From Isoetes taiwanensis (taxonomy: Eukaryota; Streptophyta; Lycopodiopsida; Isoetales; Isoetaceae), in the NCBI GenBank assembly GCA_021234155.1, contig JAJEKV010000025.1:3247339-3311338 (forward strand): a stretch of 64,000 nt of DNA, given 5' to 3'. The position numbers and the translations under genes are program-made. Every line of letters starts with the position of its first letter. Position 1 is the stretch's first letter. The notes under the pieces were generated by a model. That model saw nothing but the letters and a program-made list of their open reading frames with translations, made no database searches and had not been told where the DNA came from. Below are positions 33,236-43,642 of this stretch, piece by piece.

Positions 33236-34976
33236 ATATATTACTATGGAGAAATTAAAATTGGAGAAACATGAACCTCGGTATTTTCTCAATTTCACAA
33301 AGCGCTTCTTGTATTCCACGAATATAATGAATATAATGTGTTAATTTTTTAACGCTGGAAAATGCATCTCTCCCTTGCTATTACCCAACTTTCCAGTCAA
33401 ATCCGAGCGCCTGCAAGGCTAAGCCTTAGCTTACGTGGCATCTTAAACCAACTGTTCGTTATACCAGGTTCTGCATCTTCGAAGTATGCAAATCTGAGCC
33501 CGTTTCTGCTTCAATCTGCCAGGTTTTGGGATTGAAAATATTCGTGGCAATCACATGAAGATTTTTTTTTGCGGTTGTTGCCCCGTGCTGAACGGCAGAT
33601 CACAGCAGCCATTTACATGGAGAAGGCCTAGCAGCTGAATCATGTTCCCAGCACCTGCCTAGAATCAATGACATGGCCTGAGTATTAGCTGATACATGTG
33701 AACCAAAACTTTCTATGTGCTGATTTGAGCAGCTGAATCCGTGTTGCCTCAGCCACAGGTATTTTGGGACCTCAGCTCTCGCGCCGTGGACGGCGCGATG
33801 CTGACCCAAAAAGACTCAGCTGCTTAAATAAATCCCTGTGCTGTTTCAGCGGAGGGCCAAAAACTTGCCATGTGAATCGCAGATTGAACCCAAATTACTT
33901 TCAGACGAACATGCACTTGGTATTGAAAAAGGGTGAGCACCCCTAATAATGGGGATGCCACCAACGAGCTGCTTACAGCAGCATAACTGTTCGGCAGGCG
34001 ATGGAAACTTACGGATGAGCATTACAGGCAGTTGCCTTGTTATGCTTGTAAGTTGTGGGTCGGAATGGCTCTTCACAGGAGCACCTGCCCTTCGGAATAC
34101 CCGCCACGTGGTTTTTCCATGCTGGCAGCGATTGACATTGAAGAAGCCGCCTGTTACAGAGGAGGTCGGAAAAGGCAGAACAGAGAAAGAAGATCGAGGA
34201 TAACAGAAGCAAAGAGACCCTGGATCGAAGAAAAGAGAAGGGCTGGTTGAATTGAGAAGCATCACGCAAGGATCCTGACATTCTAGCAGAAGGAGCTTTA
34301 TTGTAAGATAGATTCAAGATAAATGAACTATCGAAAACATAAACCAAAAAAATCGAAAATATAAATCAACTAAGAATCGAGAAAATCAATGGATTCTTTT
34401 CTCATTTTTATTGATTCCGAGGCTATCGCTCTTAAGCTAGAAAACATCATCTGATCATCAACCAAATTGAATTTCGTTGTGGCTTTAAATAGCCCTGAAT
34501 TTGGCGCTAACAGTGCATTCTTGATTAGCAAATAAGAAAAATTTTATCTCAGTTGTCCTGAGATGTCGGAATGGAAGAGCTAAACAGATTAATGATGACG
34601 GAATTGAAGAATTTAACGATTTACCTCCTCTGTAGAGCTTGCAACAAAATCTACAACTCCTCCGCCTGCAAAAGAAGGGGGAAATTCGCCCAAGAGCTAT
34701 AAATTCTTGCGCATTGGCATAATTTCTGGCAATTGAAGCCTACCCATCCTTATGTTCCTAGAAAGAACCCATATTTGAGGGAATGAAGAAATTAGAATGA
34801 TTGGTGGCACCTCTATCACCTGATTCATGGTATTTCATGATTCATCATCAGAATTTAGGCGTATTTCTATCTCCTGCAAGGCATTGGCTGATTTGTTAGA
34901 CAAAATGGCTGCCGAAATGAGAAAAATAAAAAACATCAAACCTACTGCATCTATAAGCCCTTCTTCCGTGCTTTGA
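33236..34976. other. Non-coding stretch
   Basis: Several overlapping ORFs of 60-140 codons occur on both strands at 33.6-34.3 kb, where base composition is more even, but none has a recognised motif or splice context. I see no repeat termini. Confidence 0.4.
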
Positions 34977-35237
34977 ATATAGAATAGAATAGAATAGAAA
35001 TTAACGTCCCTTGTGCCCTCAGGCCCCTAGACTTGTGTAGTATGGGCGAGCTCCCTGAAAGGGCGCTACTAGCACATCACGCTGTTCTGATGTAGCCTTT
35101 TCTGAAGGCTGACTTGTTTCTATTATTACCAGCATCCCGCTTTACATCGGCTTCGTGGTCGTGCGGTAATGCGTCGTTATCAATCAGCTTTTAACTGAAC
35201 AATTTGTGTGGGGTTTATGAGCCACCTCTTGTGCGGT

Positions 35238-36908
35238 TCATATTACAAACCCTCTTTCCCTGTGTACTTCTCGGTGTCTGATCATCATTCCCTGGATCGC
35301 GTCTGCCAAATCTCTCAATGATTCTGTCCTTTTCATCAAAATATGTACTGGTTGCCCCCATCTTATATTTCTGTACCTGTCCCTGATGTCACCGTATATC
35401 GAGCACTCGTTAATCATGTGGTTCTCATCCTCCACTCTCCCGGTGTCACAGATTCTGCATATTCGGTTCTCCTTGTCTATTCCCCTCCACCTGTCCTTTT
35501 CGATTCTTAGATCATGACTCCCCGTCCTGAATCTAGCCAGGATGTCTCTTCTGGCTTTCCCCAATATGTTATCCTGGTACATCTGGTGTCCTACCTGCTG
35601 TTCTGGATTGAAAACTGTCATGAGCCAGGCTGTCTTGGGTCCCGTGTGTTTTTGCAGCCATGTTCTTGTAGCTCTGTCTACCCATTCCTCATTCCACTGC
35701 CCTTCGTTTATTAGGTCACTCAGATTCAATCCCATCTCTCTGGTCCATCTTGCCACTTCCTTAAACCATCCACTGCCTATGAGAATGTGTGACTTTGCCG
35801 ACTCAATGATTGCAATACTAGACAACTTCCCCTGAAGGTCTCCTGCATTGTCCTTAATTAGGTACCTGATGGTCCTCTCCCATGCTCTCACCTCCATTGG
35901 TTTCTGCCCGGTTTTGAGTACTATGATTGTCAGTGGCGTATTTGTCCATACTTTAAATTCCTGTTTGTGCCATTGCCTGAGGATTCCTTCCTGTTTTTCC
36001 CATTTTTTGTCTGTTAAGCCAGGCCCCCAAGCTTCCGCCCCGTATAATTGTGTCGTGGCTACTACTGCACTGAATAAGTAGCATTTGATGTCCCAGTCAA
36101 TTATTCTACTTTTGTTGCAGAAATTTTTCATATTGAAATAGCTCCCTATGGCTAATTGGAACCTCGTGTCTGCCCCCTTAGCCCACTTCCCCGTGCCGTG
36201 TGGATCATACCCCATATACCTATATTCCGTTGCTTCCTCTATTTCTGTCTCCCTATATTTGAAAGGCCTATGCCTATTCTTATGGCCGAAGATGACTATC
36301 TTGGTCTTTGCTAGATTTACTGTTAGCCCTATTTTTTCACAGAAATTTTCCAGTATTTTTAGTAGTCTGTGCATCCCTTTATTTTTTGTGGCCATCATGC
36401 TCAGATCGTCAGCGTACATCATAATCGGTACCTTGGTATCTCCTAACGTAGGGGCGTATTCGTCCCCTTGTTGTTCTGCTATATAACTCTGTAGTGCATC
36501 TATGTATATCCCAAATAGAGTCAGCGATAGAGGGCACCCCTGTTTGACGCCTGTGTCACAGTCTATTGGCTGCCCTTCTTGCTCCATTTTTGCATATACC
36601 CTATGGTATAGTCTTGCAATCGATCCTATCATGTTTCTTCCTTGCATGTCTATCAACCTCTGTAATAGCTTCTCTCTCGGGACTGTGTCGAATGCTTTCC
36701 TGAAATCTATAAAACAGCAAATTATCCTTCTTCCCTGTGCTTTGTTTTGCTCTATTAATATCCGGAGGGTTACTAGGTGGTCTGTGGTTGAGTGTTCCGG
36801 CCTGAAACCTGCTTGTCCTTGTGCCCTCATGTTTCCCGCTTCTGCCCATTTCTTCAATTTGCTGTCTAGTGCTTTTCCGAACCATTTTGCGAAAATGGAA
36901 CTCACCAT
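35238..36908 (-). CDS. LINE B ORF2: reverse transcriptase and C-terminal CCHC
   Basis: 556 codons open without interruption. Motifs: QAGFRPEHSTTDHLVTLRIL (RT 2a), CCFIDFRKAFDTVPREKLLQ (motif A), GVKQGCPLSLTLFGIYIDAL (motif B), IMMYADDLSMMAT (catalytic YADD), LTVNLAKTKIVIFG (motif D) and then a thumb with QLYGAEAWGPGL. The C terminus has ARFRTGSHDLRIEKDRW and a CX2C..H..C element in ICRICDTGRVEDENHMINEC. This polymerase would copy LINE RNA at nicked chromosomal DNA. The true ORF2 starts far upstream; ATG 36908 is simply the first start after the TGA at 36926. Confidence 0.9.
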   Translation of the reverse strand: MVSSIFAKWFGKALDSKLKKWAEAGNMRAQGQAGFRPEHSTTDHLVTLRILIEQNKAQGRRIICCFIDFRKAFDTVPREKLLQRLIDMQGRNMIGSIARLYHRVYAKMEQEGQPIDCDTGVKQGCPLSLTLFGIYIDALQSYIAEQQGDEYAPTLGDTKVPIMMYADDLSMMATKNKGMHRLLKILENFCEKIGLTVNLAKTKIVIFGHKNRHRPFKYRETEIEEATEYRYMGYDPHGTGKWAKGADTRFQLAIGSYFNMKNFCNKSRIIDWDIKCYLFSAVVATTQLYGAEAWGPGLTDKKWEKQEGILRQWHKQEFKVWTNTPLTIIVLKTGQKPMEVRAWERTIRYLIKDNAGDLQGKLSSIAIIESAKSHILIGSGWFKEVARWTREMGLNLSDLINEGQWNEEWVDRATRTWLQKHTGPKTAWLMTVFNPEQQVGHQMYQDNILGKARRDILARFRTGSHDLRIEKDRWRGIDKENRICRICDTGRVEDENHMINECSIYGDIRDRYRNIRWGQPVHILMKRTESLRDLADAIQGMMIRHREVHRERGFVI

Positions 36909-36923
36909 TATTGTCCTATAATT

Positions 36924-37945
36924 TCATGGATCCTGCCTGCTTCCTGCCTTGTGCAAAGGTATGACCCTGTTGTATGTCCACCTGTCTGGAAGCCCTGTGT
37001 GTATTATGCCGTTGAAGATGTCCGTGACCTGTTTCCCTATTTCTGTTTCAGCACATTTTAGCAATTCCACTGTCAGCTCGTAGAGATCCGGGGCTTTGTG
37101 GTTAGCCATCCTGTTTAAGGCTACCATTACTTCTTGTATGTTGAAACATGGTTTATCTGAATCCTGCAATGTTGGTATTGGTACTGGAGATGCCCCTGTC
37201 TTATACAATTTCTCCAGGTATTTCTCCCATCCGGCTGCTCCAATATTGTCCTGCTCATTCTCTGTTTTCATATTCCCCCCTCCCTTCCTTTTGAATCCCC
37301 TCCAGAAACTTCGGGGTTGCCTTTTCAACAGTTTTGCGAGACCCCATTGATGCTGCAACAAGTTCTTGTTCCGTTTTAACTTCAGTAGTCTTAAGTATGC
37401 TACTTTTTCTGTCTGGTACGTCTCCTTCCCTATGTGCTCTTTGACTCTTCTTTTCTGTTCCCTACATTCCTCATCATACCATACTTATGTCTTGAAAGCA
37501 TTGTTCTTCATGGGTCTTTTCTTTTTCCCGAATACCTCTGTTGCTACTCTCACCATGATGTCATTGAGGACGTTGCCATTGTCATCCGCCTTGTGTTTTC
37601 CCCATTCCCACTTTCCCATTTCTTCCCTGATCGCTTGTATGAATGTATCCATGTATTTTTCCTGAAATTGGATTCTTATCTTCGTTTTCTCTTCCTCCTT
37701 TTCCCCTGTGCTATCAACCTGTGTCAGCCCACCCCCTTTGAGTGTTAACTGTATAGGTCTATGACTTTCCCTTTTCCCAGTCGGCCATTCCTGTAGCGTA
37801 AACCCTGCGACTATTTCCACTGCTTGACCATTCATAATTACATAGTCTACTATACTCTTCCCGTGTGCATTTTGGCTCGTGAAGCTCCCTGATCCTCCCC
37901 ATTTTTGCACTCCATTAGCTATGATTACCCCTGTCGCTGTGTGGG
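36924..37945 (-). pseudogene. LINE B ORF2: endonuclease end and linker
   Basis: Same frame as the polymerase ORF. It holds FTSQNAHGKSIVDYVIMNGQ and KRESHRPIQLTLKGGG (the endonuclease end, 'SHRPI' standing for the usual SDH box), then the linker with NRMANHKAPDLYELTVELLK and PDRWTYNRVIPLHKAGS (RT motif 0/1). Two stops (37485, 36926) interrupt it. Both can be explained by single substitutions when compared with copy 2. Confidence 0.8.
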
Positions 37946-38510
37946 AAAGCACCCTAAGCACCAGGGCGAAAATTTTACCTATGCCTTGATTAATAGAACG
38001 CAACAGCAGGTGCTGAAGTATCTAGCTATACCAGAAAGAAGCCACAGTTGAGCAAGGCAAGGCGATGAGCAAAACACAACGAAACTGCCGGAGGGGGCAA
38101 CTGTATGCACGCCATGAATGCCTCCACCACAAATTTCATCTTACCTAGTTTACATGCAATTTGAAGACGCATGGCTGTCGGTTATGCAGGCAGAAGCTGG
38201 GAGCAAATAAATATGGAATTTTGTAAGAACTTGGTTTCCTCAAATGGCGGTACAACGTAATGCTTCCTGCTCCATTTCCCTTAACAACATAGGTTGATAC
38301 TAAGGTTGGCATCGAGTAACGGAGTCAACAAACTATAGCCACGATCTGAAGCTATGCCGATGAGCTGCCGGAAAAAAATGTAGTTTCCAAAAAACACACA
38401 TAATTCTAATTTTACTCTACTTTGTTGCTTGAAAATAAATAAACATAATTCCAAAATGATCCTTTTTGGAGCCGGATTTTTTTTTAATAATTATATATAT
38501 AGAAGGATAT
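37946..38510. other. Non-coding stretch
   Basis: Nothing recognisable between the LINE B 5' junction and the palindrome-bearing region. Confidence 0.4.
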
Positions 38511-38519
38511 CGTAAACTC

Positions 38520-38870
38520 AGAAAAAATAGACACGCCCGGCGTGTTTAAACTAAGAGTTGAAAGTAAGAATAAAATTTTTTACACGCTCAGCATGTAAAC
38601 TAATATATATAGGAAAAAAATATACACGCTCGGCGTGCATTGAGCAGAGAGGAAAAAAAAACCTATACAGATAGATAAGTAAATAGCTAAAGGCCAGGCA
38701 ACATGTTATTAGTTGCCTGGCCTTTAGTTGCCTGGCCTTTAGCTATTTACTTATCTATCTGTATAGGTTTTTTTTTCCTCTCTGCTCAATGCACGCCGAG
38801 CGTGTATATATATTCAAGGCTAAGCTTAGCGTGTATTCGGAACACGCTTAGCGTATTTCAAATTTATTCT
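38520..38870. repeat. Second cluster of the 13-bp palindrome
   Basis: Copies: CACGCCCGGCGTG (38532), CACGCTCAGCATG (38583), CACGCTCGGCGTG (38625), CACGCCGAGCGTG (38792), a half copy GCTTAGCGTG (38823) and CACGCTTAGCGTA (38842). The middle base pairs vary (YW/RR) while the CACG and CGTG arms are largely kept. Two of the copies are the outer ends of the long inverted repeat. Confidence 0.75.
38620..38809. repeat. Perfect 83-bp inverted repeat (hairpin)
   Basis: Arms 38620-38702 and 38727-38809 pair without a mismatch, including a run of nine A/T. The 24-nt spacer contains an extra tandem copy of GTTGCCTGGCCTTTA. Transcribed RNA would fold into a long stem. The arm includes the palindromic motif near its base. 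Confidence 0.85.
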
Positions 38871-38986
38871 TTGAGATTTTTCTAATGCTTTCTACTATTC
38901 ATAATAGAAACTTGCATGTTACAGCATGATTCATTCAGGAAGAGAAACTCAAGGATTTACTCGAAACAAAAAGAAGCAGATGAAGT

Positions 38987-39253
38987 TTATAAAAAACTAT
39001 TCTTGCTTTCATAAACATCATCTGCTTCCTCTGCCTCGAGCAAATGAATGAGCTTCTCTTCTTGGATTAAACCTGCTCTTGACATGTAGCTTAAAATGAA
39101 ATCAGAACTAACCTTGAATTCTGAGGCTTTTGGATTCTGAGGCTTGCTCCGATGTCCTCTGCTACCGATGTCCTCTTCTACAGATGCTACAGAACAAAAG
39201 GCAGAGTCTTCAAGTAAGTTAGGAATTGCCGAAACCAAAGAAGCATCTAACAT
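38987..39253 (-). CDS. Small gene A (unassigned, acidic), minus strand
   Basis: An ORF of 88 codons from ATG 39253: MLDASLVSAIPNLLEDSAFC, then SVEEDIGSRGHRSKPQNPKA and a helical acidic end. A possible donor (TTCAAG/GTTAGT, about 39115) would end the exon after ASEFK and put the palindrome cluster 38.5-38.87 kb in the intron, as in the neighbouring genes. Its upstream region matches that of small gene B. No family recognised. Confidence 0.35.
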   Translation of the reverse strand: MLDASLVSAIPNLLEDSAFCSVASVEEDIGSRGHRSKPQNPKASEFKVSSDFILSYMSRAGLIQEEKLIHLLEAEEADDVYESKNSFL

Positions 39254-39404
39254 TGCTGAAAAGAAACCTGCTCACCAAGATTTAACCACGCTAATCCAAG
39301 CACGGTCTTGCAAATCCAAGCACGCTAGGAGGACGGATCAAAACACAGCAGAAGCGCAACTGGCAAATTGTATGAAGAAAGGAAGAATAGGTAGAAACTT
39401 TGAG

Positions 39405-39515
39405 AGCGTGAATTGGATTTATATAGGCATAATTAGAAATATATAAATTAGCGTGAATAATTGATTACTTGAATTAACACGCCTGGCATACGGTCTTCCC
39501 GCCAGATATAACATG
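39405..39515 (-). promoter_or_regulatory. Promoter-like block of small gene A
   Basis: On the minus strand: GGCGGGAAGACCGTATGCCA with the palindrome variant, then TATATAAATCC, then TTCACGCTCTCAAAGTTTC. It aligns to 40380-40490. The TATATAAA box and a GGCGGGAA (E2F-like) word are conserved in position between the two copies. Confidence 0.5.
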
Positions 39516-40059
39516 TATGGTATATATGGAGAATATTGCATTTAATGCAATAAATTGTCACGACATTTTATTCCATTTATTGCATTTGAAAAAACAGAAT
39601 TTAGATATTTTATATGTCTTTTCCTGTTCTCCAGGCTAAATTACAGCCCTCAATTAAAATTGATTTTTAGTGTTGGGGAATTTTTTTAGGTCGTATCGGA
39701 AAATTTCCTATGGTTACTTTGATGAATCGGATATCTCATGTTTAGAGCCTAAAATTTTCCATTTATGAAATTTCAACCGGTTGATTTATAATGTTCCCCA
39801 AACTTTATTGAGACAATTGCAGAGACAAAATTTTAGAGATACAAAATTTTGTAGAGACAACAATTTGAGTTCATTCAAAAATTTCGATTCATTTACATGT
39901 CAGAGCCCGGAGGCTTGTAATCAGATGCCCGAAGGCTTTTCACAATATTTTTTACACAAAAATGCCCAGAGGTGTGACCAAAACTTCTTTAACAAAAAAA
40001 AAGGGGGGCCCAGGAACTGCATCACTTCTCTTCTTCCATGTCTGCAAGAAAGAAAAGTG

Positions 40060-40356
40060 TTAGAAATTGGTCGAATTCGCGACCTTGTCTTCTTCTTCTT
40101 CCTCCTCAGACTCTTCTTCTGACATTTCATTCTCTGTTTCAGGGTCGAGCCAACCCTGAAGCAGAGCGGTCAAGAATTCCTGTGAATCCTGAACCGATTC
40201 TTCCGCTTTTTCCTCCTCTTCTTCCTCTGAAGCGGTATAAGAGGATTGCTGCAAACAATAAACTAATGGGAGGAATTGGGGGAATTCAACCCGATGTCTT
40301 TTTGAAGAGACCTCGGGTTCTTCATGAAGCTCCGCTGCTGAGGCCGAACGCTTCAT
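40060..40356 (-). CDS. Small gene B (acidic, nuclear-type), minus strand
   Basis: ATG 40356 opens MKRSASAAELHEEPEVSSKR, then HRVEFPQF, a helical centre (FLTALLQGWLD) and long Glu/Ser runs. The basic start (SSKRHR) could be a nuclear localisation signal and the acidic end is like histone-binding or activation regions; both are guesses from composition. A TATA box lies about 60 bp upstream. The end at 40060 may be extended by splicing (TTTCTTTCTTGCAG at about 40055-40042). Family not recognised. Confidence 0.4.
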   Translation of the reverse strand: MKRSASAAELHEEPEVSSKRHRVEFPQFLPLVYCLQQSSYTASEEEEEEKAEESVQDSQEFLTALLQGWLDPETENEMSEEESEEEEEEDKVANSTNF

Positions 40357-40379
40357 CGCGGGCAGAGAGAAAAAATTTG

Positions 40380-40490
40380 GAAGGAATGGAAGTGTTGAGA
40401 GTGTGAAGTGGATTTATAAAAGCTTAATCAGAAATTAGTGTGAATAAATGATTGCCTAACACGCCAGGCATACGATCTTCCCGCTACCTA
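40380..40490 (-). promoter_or_regulatory. Promoter-like block of small gene B
   Basis: On the minus strand: GCGGGAAGATCGTATGCC, the palindrome variant CACTAATT-side spacer, TTTATAAATCC (TATA) and TTCACACTCTCAACACTTCC before the ATG at 40356. It is the paralogue of 39405-39515. Confidence 0.5.
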
Positions 40491-40781
40491 TATCATCTAT
40501 GGTATATTATGGAGAATAAATTTTCACGGCTACGTTTTTGAAAAATCAGATATGTCTTTTCGTCATTTCCTTGTTGTTGCCACGAAAATTCTTGTTTTAA
40601 ATGAATTCGTTTATATCCATTGTTATTATTATATTAAATCTATTTCCAAGGAATTTCTTGCTTTTTAAAAAATTTGATTTACCTCTATATATTCCATAAA
40701 TATATGTACTTTTCTTATCTTATGGTGTAAAAATATTTCCTATTCATTGACTAAAAAGGGTGCAATTTGCCTAGGTCAATG

Positions 40782-43642
40782 GTGCCTCTCCAACTGAAGA
40801 TGGTGTGCAAAATATTGAAAAAAGCAATTTCAATGAAAAAACACCTCCTACCAAGAATGTTGAAGAAAAACAATTAGTCCTCCATAGTAGGGTGCAATGG
40901 AGGAACAAGAAGGTGAGAATCATGCACAAGTGCAACAAGGAAATAGTAGGCCAAGGAGTCATTATGCTAGCAGATCCTGGTCAAGCTGTTAATGATGAAA
41001 GGCTAGGGGAAGACAATCTTGGTATTGCAATTTCTATGTTGGAAGACAACTGGAAGGGTAAAGGTTTGGGTGACAAGGAATGTTATGTTTTGGTTGTGTC
41101 AAGCAATTGGAGGTTCCTTGCATCATGGCATGGCCTATAAGTAGTGTTCAATTTGTGGAGGATTATCATTTTCCAGAGTCTGAGGTTGTTGAGGATAATG
41201 ATTGTCTTGATATTGATCCATTCGCAGTGGGAACTCTAAATCTAGGCAAAATGGGAGAAGTATCAGTTGCCAGACATTATCCTAGCAAAAGAGCCAAGTT
41301 GATTAGTGACACTAAACATGAGACAATGGTGAAGGTTAGGGGCTCAGATTGTTACAATAGAACAATTGGTGGAAGCAAGAGCCACTTTTCAAGAGTATAC
41401 TGTTGATGAGAGGAGGACCGACATGTACACACTCTTCGAGCATGCACTTCAGGATGAAAGAAACCCGAACAGAAAAAGGTACCCTTTGCTAGAAAATGGA
41501 TATGTAAAAAAGCATGACAGAATATCCATGCAATTCCAACTTCTTCATGGCATAATTGGCAAAAAAAACAGGCAGAAGGGAACATGATTGCTTTGCATGA
41601 AAATAATGGTTTGTTGAGACCAACTGCTAGGATCTTGGCTGCCAGGGAGATATTTGAAAAATATATTGATTTCAATGCAGAGTCTATGCTACACAAAAGC
41701 AGAAGGGATGAAAAGGGAAGAGCAGTTGTTGAGAAAAAGGTTACTATCACATTGTACTCAAAAGAGTATTTTGGAGGAAGTGAATTCCCTACTTCGAGAA
41801 TTGAAAATTCTTCCAATATCCCAACCTAGCTTTAGTAGGCTATGGAAGAAGCATTTCAATCATGTCACTATAGCAACTTCAAACAACTTTGCAAAGTGCA
41901 ATTTATGTGCTAAGTTGAAGGAGACTCTTGATAAGACTGTGCAACCTAGTCAAAGGGCTAGGATAAGGGAGCATATGAAGGACCATATGACTGATCAACT
42001 ATCATGTAGATCATGTTATTGGATGTGGAGGACTTTATCTGCATTGGAACCTAATAACTATTTATGTATTATACATGACAAGATGGACCAACAAAAGACT
42101 TGTCTTCCACAATTCAAGTATATATACCAAAGTCATGTGGAAGATCATACCCTTTACAGATCTCAATGGCTGGGGCAATCTTGCATGGGCAGACTCAAAC
42201 CTACTATAGCCATTTTAGTTTGGAGTTGTGGAGCGATGGTCCAGATTTTCATATTGGGAGTATCATGAAGTGTATATTTGAGAAACTATGGTCACCTCCA
42301 GGACCCTACAGCTAGCCAGGCACTACATAGTGCATTGTTCGATGGAAACCCTAACAATATTGAAAAGTTTAGCAAGGCAAGGTTTAGGAAGCATGGGTCT
42401 AGTGAACATGTTGGAGCTTCAACTTCACGTGCTAGAGCTCAAGATCTACCCAGAAGGTTCCTCTTGCAACTTGATAATTGTGCAGGCCAAAATAAGAACA
42501 GGTGGATGTTTTCTTTTCTATCCTACTTAACAGCTGTGGGGATATTTGAAAGAGTTAATTTAGGGTTTCTGATGCCCGGGCATACCCATGAGGATGTGGA
42601 TGCGTTATTTGGCAAATATAGTTGTATACTGAAGCAGCAGATAATGACCAACTTTCCTAGGCTAATGGAAATCTTGCATGAATGCACTACTCCAAACCCT
42701 ATAGCTTCTTTCATAGAAAAAGTGCCCAATTGGAAGAGCTTTGTAGATGATTATGCATTGGATCTTGAAAGTCATTCCAGGCCTCTGCAGTTCACTTTTT
42801 GGGTGAGAAATGGGATTCCAATCTTCCAATGGAAGATGAGACCTTCAGAGGAGGAGTGGAGAGGAGGGGAGGAAATATGGCGTAGAGATAAGAATGGCAA
42901 GCCTATGATACCTCCAGGTCAACCAAAAGCTCTAAAACCTACTAAAGAAGTGAAGCAATTGGGATTGACTAAGGAAGGAATCCAGGACTATATAAAGCAT
43001 TGGCAAACCAACCCCGATGACACCAACCGTGCCTTGGTGGCTTACTGGAAGAAGGTGATTAATCTATTGGGGGAGATAGACACATCCTCAGATGAATTGA
43101 AAGAAGGGTAGTTGCCTAAAACTAGGTGGAAGACCTTAGCAGGTGCTGAGGATGTTGATGACACTGTTAATAGCATTCGTGAGCAATATGCTCCTCCTCC
43201 TTCTGACAAACACCATGTTGGTCCTAAGAACAGTAGGCCAAAGTTTCTAGGCATGGATGTTTATGAACCTTCCACTGACTTGGAATGCCATCAATTTGTG
43301 ATAGTAAAGCCAGCAGATTTAGATACCTATCCAGTGTGATTGGGGTTCACCATCTCTGATATTTACAAAGAAGAAGGTAATATTAACTTCAACCATGTGC
43401 GGGTAGAATGGTGGTGTCCAGTGCATCAATTGATTAACATATCAGATAAAGAAAGGTACTTAGATTGTTGGACAAAGAAATGGAGGAGAAATTCGAGTGA
43501 TCCTGATCTTTGGCTAGACTATGAAAGTGTATTGTACTCATGGACTCCAAAAACTATTCCAGCTATAAATGCGAGAATTTCAATACCTCAGGGTGTCAGG
43601 AAGAAGGCAACGATATCATTGGGGGTGCTTGAAGAAAAGTGA
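40782..43642 (+). pseudogene. DUF7869-like element gene, broken
   Basis: A protein of roughly 900 codons is spread over changing frames. The N-terminal part (40805-41140) has VQWRNKKVRIMHKC and GVIMLADPGQAVNDERLG, resembling the DUF8039-type segment. The middle has YTLFEHALQDERNPNRKRYP, CNLCAKLKETLDKTV and, in another frame, IPKSCGRSYPLQISMAGAIL with ELWSDGPDFHIGS. The core is LLQLDNCAGQNKNRW and GFLMPGHTHEDVDALFG, the acidic/His signature of DUF7869, probably a derived RNase H-like transposase fold. Frame changes lie near 41120, 41390, 41585, 41700, 42112 and 42310. After 42310 one frame runs to the end with TAG (43109) and TGA (43337) inside it. No terminal repeats found. Confidence 0.6.

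Larger units (their letters stand above)
34977..37945 (-). mobile_element. LINE family B, copy 1 (5'-truncated in the endonuclease)
   Basis: Read on the minus strand it starts inside the endonuclease at TATGVIIANGVQKW (cf. 51653 in copy 2) and runs through reverse transcriptase to a 3' UTR and a TTCTA tail at 34978-34999. The sequence is one reading frame from about 37940 to 35238 with only two stops: TAA at 37485 (TCA in copy 2) and TGA at 36926 (expected TGG). The 3' UTR shares GGGAGCTCGCCCA, GGCCCCTAG-like and CAAGGGACG words with copy 2. No target duplication found. Confidence 0.9.

Noticed and set aside
33600-34265. Overlapping ORFs on both strands of up to 139 codons
   Set aside because: They mirror one another in a region of even base composition and have no motifs.
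34960-37960. Target duplication for LINE B copy 1
   Set aside because: GTGCTTT and AAAGCAC at the two flanks are inverted, not direct, and too short to count.
38703-38885. Plus-strand ORF beginning in the hairpin
   Set aside because: It lies in the arm and low-complexity T-rich DNA with no coding character.
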